A stretch of DNA of 64,000 bases, taken from contig NZ_CP069812.1 in NCBI RefSeq assembly GCF_016894385.1, forward strand, positions 3,100,001 through 3,164,000, written 5' to 3'. Both the position numbers and the translations under genes were made by a program. Numbering within the stretch: position 1 is the stretch's first letter; each line of letters starts with the position of its first letter. The notes beneath the pieces are model-generated. The model was given only the letters and a program-made list of their open reading frames with translations, was not told the origin of the DNA and ran no database searches. Below are positions 1 through 9,477 of this stretch, one piece after another. The stretch comes from Cupriavidus oxalaticus. GTDB taxonomy: Bacteria > Pseudomonadota > Gammaproteobacteria > Burkholderiales > Burkholderiaceae.

Positions 1-1
1 C

Positions 2-1204
2 GCGGTGGTCAGCACGCTGCTGCAGCAGGCCACCCGGCATCCGAACATCACGATCCTGGAAGACCATTTCGCGATCGACCTGATCACGTCGCGCAAGATG
101 GGGCTGCCGGGCAACCGGTGTTATGGCCTGTACGTGCTGGACGACAGCACCGGCGCGGTGCACACCATCACCGCCACGCACACGGTGCTGGCCGCTGGCG
201 GCGCCGGCAAGGTCTACCTGTACACCACCAATCCCGATACCGCGACCGGCGACGGCATCGCCATGGCATGGCGGGCCGGCTGCCGGGTGTCGAACATGGA
301 ATTCATCCAGTTCCACCCGACCTGCCTGTACCACCCCTATGCCAAGTCGTTCCTGATTTCCGAGGCGGTGCGCGGTGAAGGCGGGCTGCTCAAGCTGCCC
401 GACGGCACCCGCTTCATGCCGGAGCACGATGAGCGTGCCGAACTGGCGCCGCGCGACGTGGTGGCGCGCGCGATCGATTTCGAGATGAAGAAGCGCGGCC
501 TGGATTGCGTCTACCTCGATATCACGCACCAGCCCGAATCCTTCCTGAAGGAACACTTCCCGACCATCTACGCGCGCTGCCTGGAGTTGGGCATCGATAT
601 CACGCGCGAGCCCATCCCGGTGGTGCCGGCCGCGCACTACACCTGCGGCGGCGTGGTCACCGACACCATGGGCCGCACCGATATCGGCAACCTCTACGCC
701 GTGGGCGAGACGGCCTGCACCGGCCTGCACGGCGCCAATCGCCTGGCCTCGAACTCGCTTCTCGAATGCATGGTGATCGGCCGCGCGGCGGCAGACGACA
801 TCGCTTCGAAGGACAAGGCAGGCGCGCCCAGTATCACGCTGCCGGCGTGGGACGAGAGCCGCGTGTCCGATGCCGACGAAGAGGTGGTGGTCTCGCACAA
901 CTGGGACGAGCTGCGCCGCATGATGTGGAACTACGTTGGCATCGTGCGCACCAGCAAGCGGCTGGAACGCGCGCAGCACCGCATCGGGCTGCTGCGCGAG
1001 GAGATCGCCGAGTACTACGCCAACTTCCGCGTCACGAGCGACCTGCTGGAACTGCGCAACCTGGTGGAGGTGGCCTCGCTGATCGTGGACAGCGCGTATT
1101 CACGGCATGAAAGCCGCGGGCTGCATTTCAGCCGGGACTATCCGGATGCGCTGCCGAAGGCGCTGCCGACGGTGATACAGCCGCCTGCCGGCCGCAAGCG
1201 CTGA
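2..1204 (+). CDS. nadB: L-aspartate oxidase, 5' end outside window
   Basis: FAD enzyme that oxidises L-aspartate to iminoaspartate, the first step of de novo NAD synthesis; NadA then makes quinolinate. About 400 residues are visible of a family length near 530-540, so the FAD-binding N-terminus lies before the window. Visible family marks are the FIQFHPT segment (around residue 100 of the fragment), [21 protein letters not shown] and the C-terminal flavin segment [20 protein letters not shown]. The C-terminal helical domain is complete and ends in PPAGRKR. It converges on nadC, so the three NAD genes sit together in two opposed units. Fumarate reductase and succinate dehydrogenase flavoproteins are related, but the context and the [14 protein letters not shown] segment favour NadB. 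Confidence 0.95.
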   Translation, partial: AVVSTLLQQATRHPNITILEDHFAIDLITSRKMGLPGNRCYGLYVLDDSTGAVHTITATHTVLAAGGAGKVYLYTTNPDTATGDGIAMAWRAGCRVSNMEFIQFHPTCLYHPYAKSFLISEAVRGEGGLLKLPDGTRFMPEHDERAELAPRDVVARAIDFEMKKRGLDCVYLDITHQPESFLKEHFPTIYARCLELGIDITREPIPVVPAAHYTCGGVVTDTMGRTDIGNLYAVGETACTGLHGANRLASNSLLECMVIGRAAADDIASKDKAGAPSITLPAWDESRVSDADEEVVVSHNWDELRRMMWNYVGIVRTSKRLERAQHRIGLLREEIAEYYANFRVTSDLLELRNLVEVASLIVDSAYSRHESRGLHFSRDYPDALPKALPTVIQPPAGRKR

Positions 1205-1221
1205 GCGCGATCCAGCAATAA

Positions 1222-1258
1222 AAAACGGGATGCGAGCCGGATGGCCCCACCCCGTTTT
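1222..1258. terminator. Bidirectional terminator between nadB and nadC
   Basis: Inverted repeat AAAACGGG (1222-1229) and CCCGTTTT (1251-1258) with a 21-base interior, lying between convergent nadB and nadC. The A/T ends give a short U-run in either direction. Confidence 0.55.
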
Positions 1259-1278
1259 GACTTCGGGCTGGCGCTGCG

Positions 1279-2142
1279 TCAGCCGATGATACGCAGCGAG
1301 TAATCCGTCGCGCGCACGTCCTTGGTCAACGCGCCCACCGAGATCCGGTCCACGCCGGTCTCGGCGAAGGTGCGGATGGTTTCGGCATTGACGCCGCCCG
1401 ACACTTCCAGCAGCGCCCTGCCCTGGTTGATCTTCACCGCGTCCTGCATCATCGGCACGGTGAAGTTGTCGATCAGCACCGACTTCGCGCCGGCTGCCAG
1501 GGCCTCTTCCAGCTCCGCCAGCGACTCCACCTCGACCTGCACCGGCGCATCGGTATCGAGCGCCAGCGCCGCCTGCATCGCGGCGGTGATGCTGCCGGCC
1601 GCGGCGATATGGTTTTCCTTGATCAGGATGCCGTCGTAAAGCGCCAGCCGCTGGTTCTCGCCGCCGCCGATACGCACCGCGTACTTCTGCGCCAGGCGCA
1701 GGCCCGGCAGCGTCTTGCGCGTATCCAGCACGCGCGCGCGGGTGCCGGCGATCAGGTCGGCATAGCGGCGCGTCACGGTGGCCACGCCGGACAGCAGTTG
1801 CAGGAAGTTCAGCGACGGGCGTTCGGCGGTCAGCAGCGAGCGCGCCGGGCCGGTGATCTCGCACACCGCGGAATCCGGCGCCATGCGCGCGCCCTCTTCC
1901 TGCAGCCAGCGCACTTCCAGCAGCGGATCGACCGCGCGCATGCAGGCATCGAACCACGGCTGTCCGCACAGCACCGCCGCTTCGCGCACGATCACGCGCG
2001 CGTGCGCGCCCTTGCCAGCCGGCACTAGCAAGCCGGTCAGGTCACCGCTGCCGACATCCTCTGCGATGGCGGCCTGCACATTGGCTTGCAGCGCTGCCTG
2101 CAGCGTCGCGCCGTAGCTGTCGAAAATCGGATTCACGCTCAT
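1279..2142 (-). CDS. nadC: Nicotinate-nucleotide pyrophosphorylase (quinolinate phosphoribosyltransferase)
   Basis: Converts quinolinate and PRPP to nicotinate mononucleotide, CO2 and PPi, the third step of NAD synthesis. 287 residues, the normal length. [10 protein letters not shown] near residue 30 and [18 protein letters not shown] followed by [20 protein letters not shown] (about 130-175) are the PRPP- and quinolinate-binding core. The GGVN and ISVGALTKD segments near the C-terminus close the barrel. The start is the ATG at 2142, which overlaps the nadA stop codon as ATGA, so the two genes should be translationally coupled. A longer upstream open frame lies inside nadA and is not needed. 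Confidence 0.96.
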   Translation of the reverse strand: MSVNPIFDSYGATLQAALQANVQAAIAEDVGSGDLTGLLVPAGKGAHARVIVREAAVLCGQPWFDACMRAVDPLLEVRWLQEEGARMAPDSAVCEITGPARSLLTAERPSLNFLQLLSGVATVTRRYADLIAGTRARVLDTRKTLPGLRLAQKYAVRIGGGENQRLALYDGILIKENHIAAAGSITAAMQAALALDTDAPVQVEVESLAELEEALAAGAKSVLIDNFTVPMMQDAVKINQGRALLEVSGGVNAETIRTFAETGVDRISVGALTKDVRATDYSLRIIG

Positions 2143-3293
2143 GCCGGGCCGATCCCCTGGAACAGCGCCTGTTCCTGCGCCAGGTCGGACGACGGACGCA
2201 CGTTGCGCTTCTGCGCGGCGGCGAAGTCGAGCATGCGGTTGATGCAGGTCACCGCCTTGGCGCCGATGGCCGGGTCGACGTGGATCTCGTTGCGGCCGGT
2301 CTCCAGCACTTCGGCCAGGTTGGTCAAAGCGTTCATCGCCATCCACGGGCAATGCGCGCAGCTCTTGCAGGTCGCGCTGTTGCCGGCCGTCGGCGCTTCA
2401 ATGAAATGCTTGCCGGGCGCCGCCATGCGCATCTTGTGCAGGATGCCGTTGTCGGTGGCGACGATAAACTCGGTCGCGTCCAGCTTCTGCGCCGCTTCGA
2501 TCAGCTGCGAGGTAGAGCCGACCACATCGGCCTGCGCCACCACGTTTTCGGGCGATTCCGGGTGCACCAGGATCTTGGCGTTGGGGAATTCGCGGCGCAG
2601 CAGGTCCAGCTCGATGCCCTTGAACTCGTCGTGCACCAGGCACGAGCCCTGCCACAGCAACATGTCGGCGCCGGTCTGCTTCTGGATATAGCTGCCCAGG
2701 TGCTTGTCGGGTGCCCACAGGATCTTCTTGCCCTGCGCATGCAGGTGCTCGACGATCTTCAGCCCGATGCTCGACGTGACCATCCAGTCCGCGCGCGCCT
2801 TCACTGCCGCGCTGGTGTTCGCGTAGACCACCACGGTACGGTCCGGATGCGCATCGCAGAAGGCGGCGAATTCGTCGGCCGGGCAACCCAGGTCGAGCGA
2901 GCAGGTCGCATCGAGGTCCGGCATCAGCACGGTCTTCTCGGGGCTGAGGATCTTGGCGGTCTCGCCCATGAAGCGCACGCCGGCCACGACCAGGGTCCTG
3001 GCTTCGTGGTCGCGGCCGAAGCGGGCCATTTCGAGGGAGTCGGAGACGCAGCCCCCGGTTTCTTCGGCGAGGTCCTGCAGGTCGGCGTCGACATAGTAGT
3101 GCGCCACCAGCACCGCGTTGCGCTCCTTCAGCAAGCGGCGGATACGCGCCTTCAGCGACTGCCGCTCATCGGGCGTCAGCACCGGCGGCACCTTGGCCCA
3201 GGCATGGGCCACGCAGCTGCCGCCAGTGGCGTTTTCGGCATCCGCCAGGTTCGGCTTCTCGAACTCGACGGTCTTGATCGATTGTGGGGTCAT
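2139..3293 (-). CDS. nadA: Quinolinate synthase A (4Fe-4S)
   Basis: Condenses iminoaspartate from NadB with dihydroxyacetone phosphate to give quinolinate. 384 residues, with an N-terminal extension of some 35 residues relative to the E. coli enzyme. Candidate cluster ligands are Cys131 ([10 protein letters not shown]), Cys218 ([11 protein letters not shown]) and the last Cys of [13 protein letters not shown] (309/312/315). [23 protein letters not shown] and the HPES motif are typical. The start ATG at 3293 has GGAG directly before it and GAGGAG about ten bases further up. First gene of a nadA-nadC unit; the short region up to the terminator at 3366 must contain its promoter. Confidence 0.96.
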   Translation of the reverse strand: MTPQSIKTVEFEKPNLADAENATGGSCVAHAWAKVPPVLTPDERQSLKARIRRLLKERNAVLVAHYYVDADLQDLAEETGGCVSDSLEMARFGRDHEARTLVVAGVRFMGETAKILSPEKTVLMPDLDATCSLDLGCPADEFAAFCDAHPDRTVVVYANTSAAVKARADWMVTSSIGLKIVEHLHAQGKKILWAPDKHLGSYIQKQTGADMLLWQGSCLVHDEFKGIELDLLRREFPNAKILVHPESPENVVAQADVVGSTSQLIEAAQKLDATEFIVATDNGILHKMRMAAPGKHFIEAPTAGNSATCKSCAHCPWMAMNALTNLAEVLETGRNEIHVDPAIGAKAVTCINRMLDFAAAQKRNVRPSSDLAQEQALFQGIGPA

Positions 3294-3365
3294 CTCCGGG
3301 TACTCCTCTAGACCTCCGCCAACAGGGTGCGGCCGGCCAGAACATGGGGGAGTTTATCTAAAACA

Positions 3366-3390
3366 AAAGCCCCGCCATGGGCGGGGCTTT
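3366..3390 (-). terminator. Rho-independent terminator of the desaturase gene
   Basis: Perfect 11-bp arms (AAAGCCCCGCC / GGCGGGGCTTT) around a 3-base loop, followed on the minus strand by TTTTGTTTT. It lies 30 bases after the desaturase stop and insulates nadA from it. Confidence 0.85.
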
Positions 3391-3419
3391 GTCAAACCAT
3401 ACGGCGCGGCCGAATTGTA

Positions 3420-4610
3420 TCAGGCGTAGCGGCGCAGGCGCAGCGAGAAATCGTGCAGCGCCTGGATCCCGCTGGCCTCGGCACGGTGGCACCAGGCCTG
3501 CAGCTGCTGCAGCAGCTGCTCGCGCGTCAGGTTGGAACGGCCCCAGATGGCGGCCAGTTCACGGCGCATTTCGACAAAGGTCTGCAGCGCCTTGTTCTGC
3601 TCGACGATGCTCGCCAACTGCTCGCGCTGCTGCGCGGCCAGCTTGGTTTCCTCGCGGTGGAACCACTTGCTGGCCGGCTTGAAGCTGCGGTACTCGGCCA
3701 CGCCGCCTTCCTTGAGCTTGTCCAGTTCCTGGCGGAACGCACCCTTGACGGCCTTGGCGTAGCGCGCCATCACGTCATAGCGGTTGGCGATGATGGCTTC
3801 CAGCGTGTTGTGGTCGACCGGGCGGGCCTCCACCAGGCGCGCCTTGGGCGGGGTCTTCTTGACCTTGGCCAGGCCCACGGCCTGCATCGCGCGGATATAG
3901 CCCCAGCCCACGTCGAACTCATACCACTTGATCGAGAACTTGGCCGAGGTCGGGTACGTGTGGTGGTTGTTGTGCAGCTCCTCGCCGCCGATGATCAGGC
4001 CCCACGGCGACACATTGGTCGACGCGTCTTCGCAATCGTAGTTGCGATAGCCCCACCAGTGGCCCAGGCCATTGATGATGCCGGCGGCATGGATCGGGAT
4101 CCACAGCATCTGCACCGCCCACACCGACATGCCGATCACACCGAACAGCGCCAGGTCGATGATCAGCATCAGGCCGACGCCCTGCCAGCCGAAACGCGAA
4201 TACACGTTGCGCTCGATCCAGTCATTGGGGCAGCCATGGCCGAACTTGGCAATGGTTTCCTTGTTCTTGGCCTCGGCACGGTACAACTCGGCGCCTTCCA
4301 GCAGCACCTTGCGGATGCCGCGCGTCTGCGGGCTGTGCGGATCGTCTTCCGTTTCGCACTTGGCGTGGTGCTTGCGGTGGATGGCAGTCCATTCGCGCGT
4401 GACCATGCCGGTGGTCAGCCACAGCCAGAAGCGGAAGAAATGCTGGGCGATCGGGTGCAGGTCCAGCGACCGGTGCGCCATGCAGCGGTGCAGGAAGATG
4501 GTGACGCCAGCGATGGTGATGTGCGTCATCACCAGGGTGTAGATGACGATCTCCCACCAGGCCCAATTGGCAAGGCCGTTCGCGGCCCAGTCAAGAATAG
4601 TGTCGAACAA
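3420..4610 (-). CDS. Acyl-lipid/acyl-CoA delta-9-type fatty acid desaturase
   Basis: Membrane di-iron desaturase that introduces a double bond into a saturated acyl chain, adjusting membrane fluidity. The three histidine boxes are present: HRCMAH (41-46), HRKHH (78-82) and HNNHH (213-217), with hydrophobic helices near 20-40, 55-70 and 145-185. At 396 residues it is longer than a minimal desaturase because of a C-terminal helical extension (about 280-396) rich in charged residues. The start appears to be TTG at 4610, preceded by GGAG at a normal distance; no ATG lies between it and the first membrane helix. Monocistronic, with its own terminator. The exact substrate (phospholipid or acyl-CoA) cannot be read from the sequence. 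Confidence 0.9.
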   Translation of the reverse strand: MFDTILDWAANGLANWAWWEIVIYTLVMTHITIAGVTIFLHRCMAHRSLDLHPIAQHFFRFWLWLTTGMVTREWTAIHRKHHAKCETEDDPHSPQTRGIRKVLLEGAELYRAEAKNKETIAKFGHGCPNDWIERNVYSRFGWQGVGLMLIIDLALFGVIGMSVWAVQMLWIPIHAAGIINGLGHWWGYRNYDCEDASTNVSPWGLIIGGEELHNNHHTYPTSAKFSIKWYEFDVGWGYIRAMQAVGLAKVKKTPPKARLVEARPVDHNTLEAIIANRYDVMARYAKAVKGAFRQELDKLKEGGVAEYRSFKPASKWFHREETKLAAQQREQLASIVEQNKALQTFVEMRRELAAIWGRSNLTREQLLQQLQAWCHRAEASGIQALHDFSLRLRRYA

Positions 4611-4990
4611 ACTGTTCTCCGTCGGTTAAACAGGGACTTTCCCGTGCAAGCCGGCTGGGCCGGTACACACAACGCGCAGAAAAAATAGCTGCGAATCTAT
4701 TGATTGCGATAGCTGTCTGGCGCTCGCCACGGGACCCGAAGTCGCTCCGGGCTCCCTGGGACGCTAGTCTGGCGCCGGCCGTGGCTGGCGGGACAAGGTA
4801 CGAGCCGCTGCAATCTGGCGGCTGTCTGATGTGGGAGCGGGATGTCTCAACCCGCGACAACCCGGCATTCTACCGGATTGGCGAAGGCGCAAGCATACGC
4901 TATTTCCCGGATTTGGACGGGGTGCAACGGTTTTCGTTCCATGGGTGCCGAATTCGCCGCCTGGCGCAGCCAGCCCCTCCCGCAAGGCAA
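4611..4990. other. 380-base intergenic region between desaturase and mscS-like genes
   Basis: No convincing gene. It should hold the minus-strand desaturase promoter. The AT-richer part (about 4670-4720) is the best place for it, but no clear -35/-10 pair was found. The open frames here lack ribosome binding sites and resemble nothing. Confidence 0.5.
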
Positions 4991-6382
4991 TCAGGTGGCG
5001 TTGGCAGCCTCTGGCAAGGTGCTCGCCTCGGGCGCGCCAGGCCCCGGCATGGGCGTCTCGTGCATCACACGCAGCTCGCGCTGCGGGTACGGGATCGAAA
5101 TGCCATGCTCGCGCAGCGTGCGCCAGATGGCGCGGTTCATCGCGGACTGCACCCCAAGCTTGCCGTTTTGCGGATCCGCGATGTAGACCGCGACCTCGTA
5201 CTCGATGCCGCTGTCGGCGAACAGCACCAGGAAGGCCGCCGGCGCCGGAGTCTTCAGCACGCGCGGCAGTTCGCGCACGCATTCGGCCAGCAGGGCGATC
5301 ACGGTCTCGGGATCGGCGCTGTAGTCGGCCTGCACGCGCGTCGCGACGCGCACATTGGTATTCGAGAACGAATGGTTCTGCACCGACTGCGCCACCAGTT
5401 GCTCGTTCGGCACCAGGGTCTCGCCGTCGCCGTTGCGCACCACGGTGTAGCGGGTGCGGATCTGCGACACGATACCGGTGTACTTGTCCACCGTGATCTG
5501 GTCGCCCAGCTTGACCGAGCGGTCCAGCAGGATGATGAAGCCCGAGATGTAGTTGCTGGCGATCTTCTGCAAACCCAGGCCCAGGCCCACACCCAGCGCA
5601 CCGCCGAACACCGACAGCACGGTCAGGTCGATGCCGACCAGCGACAGGCTCAGCAGCAGCGACACCAGCAGCAGCACGGCCTTGGAGATGCGGGTCAGGA
5701 CCACCTTGAGGTTGACGTCGAGGTTGGCCGAGCGCATCAGCCGCTCCTCCAGCCAGGACCCGAACCACAACGCCACCAGCACCGTCAGCAGGATCCAGAC
5801 CACCGCCATCAGCGTGTCGGCGAGGCTGATCTTCTGCTTGCCGCCGATCGAGAAGCGCACGTCCTGCATCCACCCGACCACCTCCGACAGCACCCCCAGC
5901 ACATAGAGCGCCATGCAGATCCACACCAGCGTGGTCAGCACCTTCTCCACCAGCAGCAGCATGCTGTGCAGCTGCCCGCTGCCTGACATCACCCGCCGCA
6001 GGATATAGAAGACGACGTTCAGCGCGGTGATGCCGAACAGCGGCACCAGCGCCAGCCGCAGCACGCTGATGGGGATCAGCGGCTCCAGCGCGAAGCGCGC
6101 GATCATCACCAGCACCCACCCTGCCAGCGGGAACATGGCCCGCTCCAGGCTGGCCGCGGCAAAGCGCAGCGAGAAGCTGGAGCTGGCGTAGCGCGCCTCG
6201 AGCCGGCGCACCACGTAGCGTCCCAGCGGCCACGCCATCGCGAGGCAGCCGGCGAGCACCAGCAGTTGCCAGAAAAAGCCCGGGCCGCCGGCATCGCGGA
6301 CCAGGTCGTCCAGCATCTTGCCGAACATCGAGGGGGAGGCCTTCAGCTCGCCGCCCAGGCCAGACAGGGTTTCACCGTTCAT
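4991..6382 (-). CDS. MscS-family small-conductance mechanosensitive channel
   Basis: Inner-membrane channel that would open under membrane tension to release solutes during osmotic downshock. 463 residues: an N-terminal set of about four to five membrane helices (roughly 35-260), then the conserved pore-lining TM3 and MscS beta domain starting at GALGVGLGLGLQKIASNYISGFIILLDR. The motifs VKLGDQITV and the R-T-RYTVVRNGDGETLVPNEQL segment follow, then the cytoplasmic alpha/beta vestibule. It is longer than E. coli MscS (286), so it is a mid-size MscS relative. Stop TGA at 4991; start ATG at 6382. It lies 57 bases downstream of the rsmB-like gene on the same strand and may be co-transcribed with purN-rsmB. 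Confidence 0.92.
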   Translation of the reverse strand: MNGETLSGLGGELKASPSMFGKMLDDLVRDAGGPGFFWQLLVLAGCLAMAWPLGRYVVRRLEARYASSSFSLRFAAASLERAMFPLAGWVLVMIARFALEPLIPISVLRLALVPLFGITALNVVFYILRRVMSGSGQLHSMLLLVEKVLTTLVWICMALYVLGVLSEVVGWMQDVRFSIGGKQKISLADTLMAVVWILLTVLVALWFGSWLEERLMRSANLDVNLKVVLTRISKAVLLLVSLLLSLSLVGIDLTVLSVFGGALGVGLGLGLQKIASNYISGFIILLDRSVKLGDQITVDKYTGIVSQIRTRYTVVRNGDGETLVPNEQLVAQSVQNHSFSNTNVRVATRVQADYSADPETVIALLAECVRELPRVLKTPAPAAFLVLFADSGIEYEVAVYIADPQNGKLGVQSAMNRAIWRTLREHGISIPYPQRELRVMHETPMPGPGAPEASTLPEAANAT

Positions 6383-6439
6383 CGGGGAGACTCGGGGTTG
6401 GACCGCCGGCCCAATACAAAGGGGCGGCGGCCGCAGGCG

Positions 6440-7852
6440 TCAGCTGGTGCGTTCCAGCACTGCGGCGAAGAAGCCGTCGGTCTGGTGCAGATGCGGATAT
6501 AGCGCGAACATGCCGCTATCCGCCGGCAAAGCGGGCACTTCGATCTTCTGGTCGGCCAGCACCTCGCTGGCGGGGACCAGGCGGAAGTTGGGATGCGCGG
6601 CGAGGAAATCGCGCACGATGGCCTCGTTTTCGGCCTCGAGCACGGAGCAGGTGGCGTAGACCACGCGGCCGCCGCCCTTGACCAGGCGCGCCGCCGATTC
6701 AAGGATCGCGCTCTGCTTGGCGGTCAGTTCCAGCACAGATGCCGGCGTCTGGCGCCACTTCAGGTCGGGATTGCGCCGCAGCGTTCCCAACCCGCTGCAC
6801 GGTGCGTCCACCAGCACGCGATCGACCTTGCCGGCCAGGCGCTTGATCTTGGCGTCGCGTTCGGAGTCGATCAGGACCGGATGGACATTGGACAGCCCGC
6901 TGCGCGCCAGCCGCGGCTTCAGGTTGGCCAGCCGCTTTTCCGACACGTCGAAGGCGTACAACCGGCCGGTGGAACGCATCGCGGCGCCCAGCGCCAGCGT
7001 CTTGCCGCCAGCGCCGGCACAGAAGTCGACCACCATCTCGCCACGCTTCGGTGCCACCAGGTTGCACAGCAGCTGGCTGCCTTCGTCCTGCACCTCGACC
7101 AGTCCGTTGACGAAGATCGGCAACTGGTTCAGCGCGGGCTTGCCGGCCATGCGGATGCCGGCGGGCGCCATCGGCGTCGGCTCGGCGCCCAGGCCGGCGG
7201 ATTGCAGCTCGGCCAGCGCCGCATCGCGGCCGGTCTTGCCAAGGTTGACGCGCAGGTCAAGCGGCGCCGGGCGCAGCCAGGCATCGCCCAGCGCGGCGGT
7301 AAATGCTTCGCCATGGCGGCGCACCAGTTCGTCATACAGCCATTCGGGCAGATTGGTGCGCACGCGCGGGGCCAGGCTGGAACGCTCGATCGTGGTCAGG
7401 CGGTCCAGCCATTCGGCCTCTTCGGGGTGCAGGAACGGCGTCAGCACGTCGCGCCCCAGCGTGGCCGCCAGGCCCAGCAGCGCCAGGCGGCGCGAGCTGG
7501 CGCCCGTGCCGCTTTCGGCAAACTGCGCGAACTCCACGCGTCGGCGCAGCACCGCATAGATGGCCTCGGCGATGATGCCGCGCTCGCGATGGCCCAGCTT
7601 GCTGTTCTCGCGGAAGTAATAGCTCACCACGGCATCGGCCGGACGCGCGAACAGCATGACCTTGCCGAGCAGGCGGTCGATATGCTGGATATGCGCAGCA
7701 TGCAGCCCACCATGCATGCGCGGCGCGCCGTCGCGGCCGGCATTGCCGTTGGCGGGCTTGCGGATGGGGCTGCTCTTGCCCTTGCTCTTGCCGCGCGGCG
7801 GCGCATGGCCTTCGCTGCGGTTGGGACGGGTTCCTGCCTGGTTGCGGCTCAT
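6440..7852 (-). CDS. rsmB: RsmB/NOP2-type RNA (cytosine-C5) methyltransferase
   Basis: SAM-dependent methyltransferase of the RsmB/Nop2/Sun family; E. coli RsmB makes m5C967 in 16S rRNA. The first 45 residues are a basic, disordered stretch (RGKSKGKSSPIRK), followed by a NusB-like helical domain and the Rossmann catalytic domain. Key motifs: VVDFCAGAGGKTLALGAAM (SAM binding), DAPCSGLGTLRRNPDLKW with the catalytic Cys in PCS, and YATCSVLEAENE with the second Cys. 470 residues when started at the ATG at 7852, which overlaps the purN stop as ATGA. The target could be a different rRNA or tRNA cytosine, so the symbol is by family. Confidence 0.85.
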   Translation of the reverse strand: MSRNQAGTRPNRSEGHAPPRGKSKGKSSPIRKPANGNAGRDGAPRMHGGLHAAHIQHIDRLLGKVMLFARPADAVVSYYFRENSKLGHRERGIIAEAIYAVLRRRVEFAQFAESGTGASSRRLALLGLAATLGRDVLTPFLHPEEAEWLDRLTTIERSSLAPRVRTNLPEWLYDELVRRHGEAFTAALGDAWLRPAPLDLRVNLGKTGRDAALAELQSAGLGAEPTPMAPAGIRMAGKPALNQLPIFVNGLVEVQDEGSQLLCNLVAPKRGEMVVDFCAGAGGKTLALGAAMRSTGRLYAFDVSEKRLANLKPRLARSGLSNVHPVLIDSERDAKIKRLAGKVDRVLVDAPCSGLGTLRRNPDLKWRQTPASVLELTAKQSAILESAARLVKGGGRVVYATCSVLEAENEAIVRDFLAAHPNFRLVPASEVLADQKIEVPALPADSGMFALYPHLHQTDGFFAAVLERTS

Positions 7853-8517
7853 GCCTGGACTCCTGCCGCCGGGGTATGGGCGGAGATGGCCATCAGCAAT
7901 TGCGGCTCGGCCGGGTTGATAACGTTGACCACGCCGTCCTGCAGTTGCAGGCGGTCTTCGACGAACCAGCGAACGGCGCGGGGATAGATCTGGTGCTCGC
8001 ACGCGAGCAGGCGCTCGGCCAGGCTTTCGGGCGTGTCGGACGGCAGCACGTCAAGTGCCGCCTGGATCACGATCGGACCATGGTCGAGTTCGGGGGTAAC
8101 AAAGTGCACGGTGGCGCCGTGCAGCTTGACGCCGGCGTCCAGCGCCTGCTTGTGGGTGTTCAGCCCGGGGAAACACGGCAGCAGCGACGGGTGGATATTC
8201 AGCAGCCGGCCCGCATAGCGGTCGACGAAAGCCGGCGTCAGGATGCGCATGAAGCCGGCCAGCACCACCAGGTCGGGGGCGTGGGCATCGATGGCCTCGG
8301 CCATCGCGGCGTCAAACGAGGCGCGATCGGGAAACTGGCGATGGTCGACCACGCCGGTGGCAATGCCTTGCTGCTGCGCGAACTGCAGCCCGGCGGCATC
8401 GGGCCGGTTCGACAGCACCGCTGCCACGCGGGCCGGCCAGCCGCCGCCCGCGCAGGCCCGGACGATGGCCTCCATGTTCGAGCCACGCCCGGAAATCAAG
8501 ATGACAATTTTTTTCAT
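7849..8517 (-). CDS. purN: Phosphoribosylglycinamide formyltransferase 1 (folate-dependent)
   Basis: Transfers the formyl group of 10-formyltetrahydrofolate to GAR in purine synthesis. 222 residues, typical length. MKKIVILISGRGSNMEAIV is the phosphate-binding N-terminus. Catalytic Asn and His lie in LLNIHPSLLPCFPGLNTHKQAL and the Asp in HFVTPELDHGPIVIQ. The start ATG at 8517 is followed by the strongly conserved MKKIVILISG. It overlaps the downstream rsmB-like gene by four bases. The purine gene purM is far away (45 kb), unlike the E. coli purMN pair. Confidence 0.95.
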   Translation of the reverse strand: MKKIVILISGRGSNMEAIVRACAGGGWPARVAAVLSNRPDAAGLQFAQQQGIATGVVDHRQFPDRASFDAAMAEAIDAHAPDLVVLAGFMRILTPAFVDRYAGRLLNIHPSLLPCFPGLNTHKQALDAGVKLHGATVHFVTPELDHGPIVIQAALDVLPSDTPESLAERLLACEHQIYPRAVRWFVEDRLQLQDGVVNVINPAEPQLLMAISAHTPAAGVQA

Positions 8518-8649
8518 CGCGCAATTCTACCAAGCCGAGGCGCTAAACTCCGGTAAAGAGAACGCATTAGGTACTTAATTCACCAGATCCGGACAGGCCG
8601 CAATGTCGCTAACATGTGACGGAGGAGCCGTATACCCCCGATTGATGGA

Positions 8650-8678
8650 TTGTGACGCCTCGCCCCCTCTGCTAGAGT
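8650..8678 (+). promoter_or_regulatory. Possible sigma-70 promoter of the response regulator gene
   Basis: TTGTGA (8650-8655), 17-base spacer, TAGAGT (8673-8678), about 100 bases before the response regulator ATG. Both hexamers match consensus in four positions. Confidence 0.4.
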
Positions 8679-8784
8679 GGCCGCTACGTCCACGCGCCAA
8701 TCCTGTGCATGGTTTTAACGACACAGTGCTCTGAACGAGCGGGGTGACAACAAGGACGAAACGGGAAATTAGACGGGAATTCGC

Positions 8785-9444
8785 ATGTCGAACGCTGCAC
8801 CGACGTTGTTGGTGGTCGATGATCATCCTATGGCCTTGTCAGGCACCACCGCTTTCCTTGCCGAAGTCATGCCGGATGTCGCGGTACATGCCGCCGGCAG
8901 TGCCCGCGAAGCCCTGACAAGCCTGCAGCAGGGGCTGCGCCCCGATATCGTGCTGCTCGATATCTGGCTGAACGACGGCACCGGCTTCGATGCCATGCAG
9001 TCGTTCAAGACCGTCATCCCGGGGGCACGCTTTATCTTCATGTCGGCGGAAGCCACGCCCGAAATCGTCGGCCGCGCCCGCGCGCTGTCGGCATGCGGCT
9101 TCGTCGGCAAGCATCTCGATGCCAATGCCTTCACCGCCGCGGTGCGCAAGGTGCTGGCGGGCGATACCTCCTTTCCCACCGATGAAGCCCTGAACGGGCG
9201 GGCCCAGTCGTTCGGCCCCGCGCACGGCATCCCGGTCACGCCGGCCGAGCTGGGCCTGACGCCGCGCCAGGGGTCCGTGCTGGCCCTGGTGCTCGAAGGC
9301 CTGCCGAACAAGGTGATCGCGCGCCGGCTCGGGCTGACCGAGAACACGGTCAAGGAGCATGTCTCGGCGATCCTGCAACGCCTTGTCGTGCGTACCCGCA
9401 TGCAGGTGATGTCGCGGATGGAACGGTTCCGGCTGCGCCAGTAA
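8785..9444 (+). CDS. NarL/LuxR-type two-component response regulator
   Basis: 219 residues. The N-terminal receiver domain (about 7-120) has the acidic pair in VVDDHP and the phospho-acceptor Asp in IVLLDIWLNDG. The C-terminal LuxR helix-turn-helix is LTPRQGSVLALVLEGLPNKVIARRLGLTENTVKEHVSAIL (about 154-193). It should bind DNA as a dimer when phosphorylated. It is convergent with the hybrid sensor kinase at 9478-11415, only 33 bases away, which is the probable partner. The AATTAGACGGGAATTC region before the ATG gives only a weak ribosome binding site. The signal and target genes are not visible from the neighbourhood. Confidence 0.9.
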   Translation: MSNAAPTLLVVDDHPMALSGTTAFLAEVMPDVAVHAAGSAREALTSLQQGLRPDIVLLDIWLNDGTGFDAMQSFKTVIPGARFIFMSAEATPEIVGRARALSACGFVGKHLDANAFTAAVRKVLAGDTSFPTDEALNGRAQSFGPAHGIPVTPAELGLTPRQGSVLALVLEGLPNKVIARRLGLTENTVKEHVSAILQRLVVRTRMQVMSRMERFRLRQ

Positions 9445-9477
9445 GGCGCACCGCGCGGCTCCTGGCCTGAGCCCGAT

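Noticed and set aside
4686..4714. AGCT...AGCT imperfect dyad before the desaturase as an operator
   Set aside because: Only four bases pair next to the centre and the outer matches are out of register.
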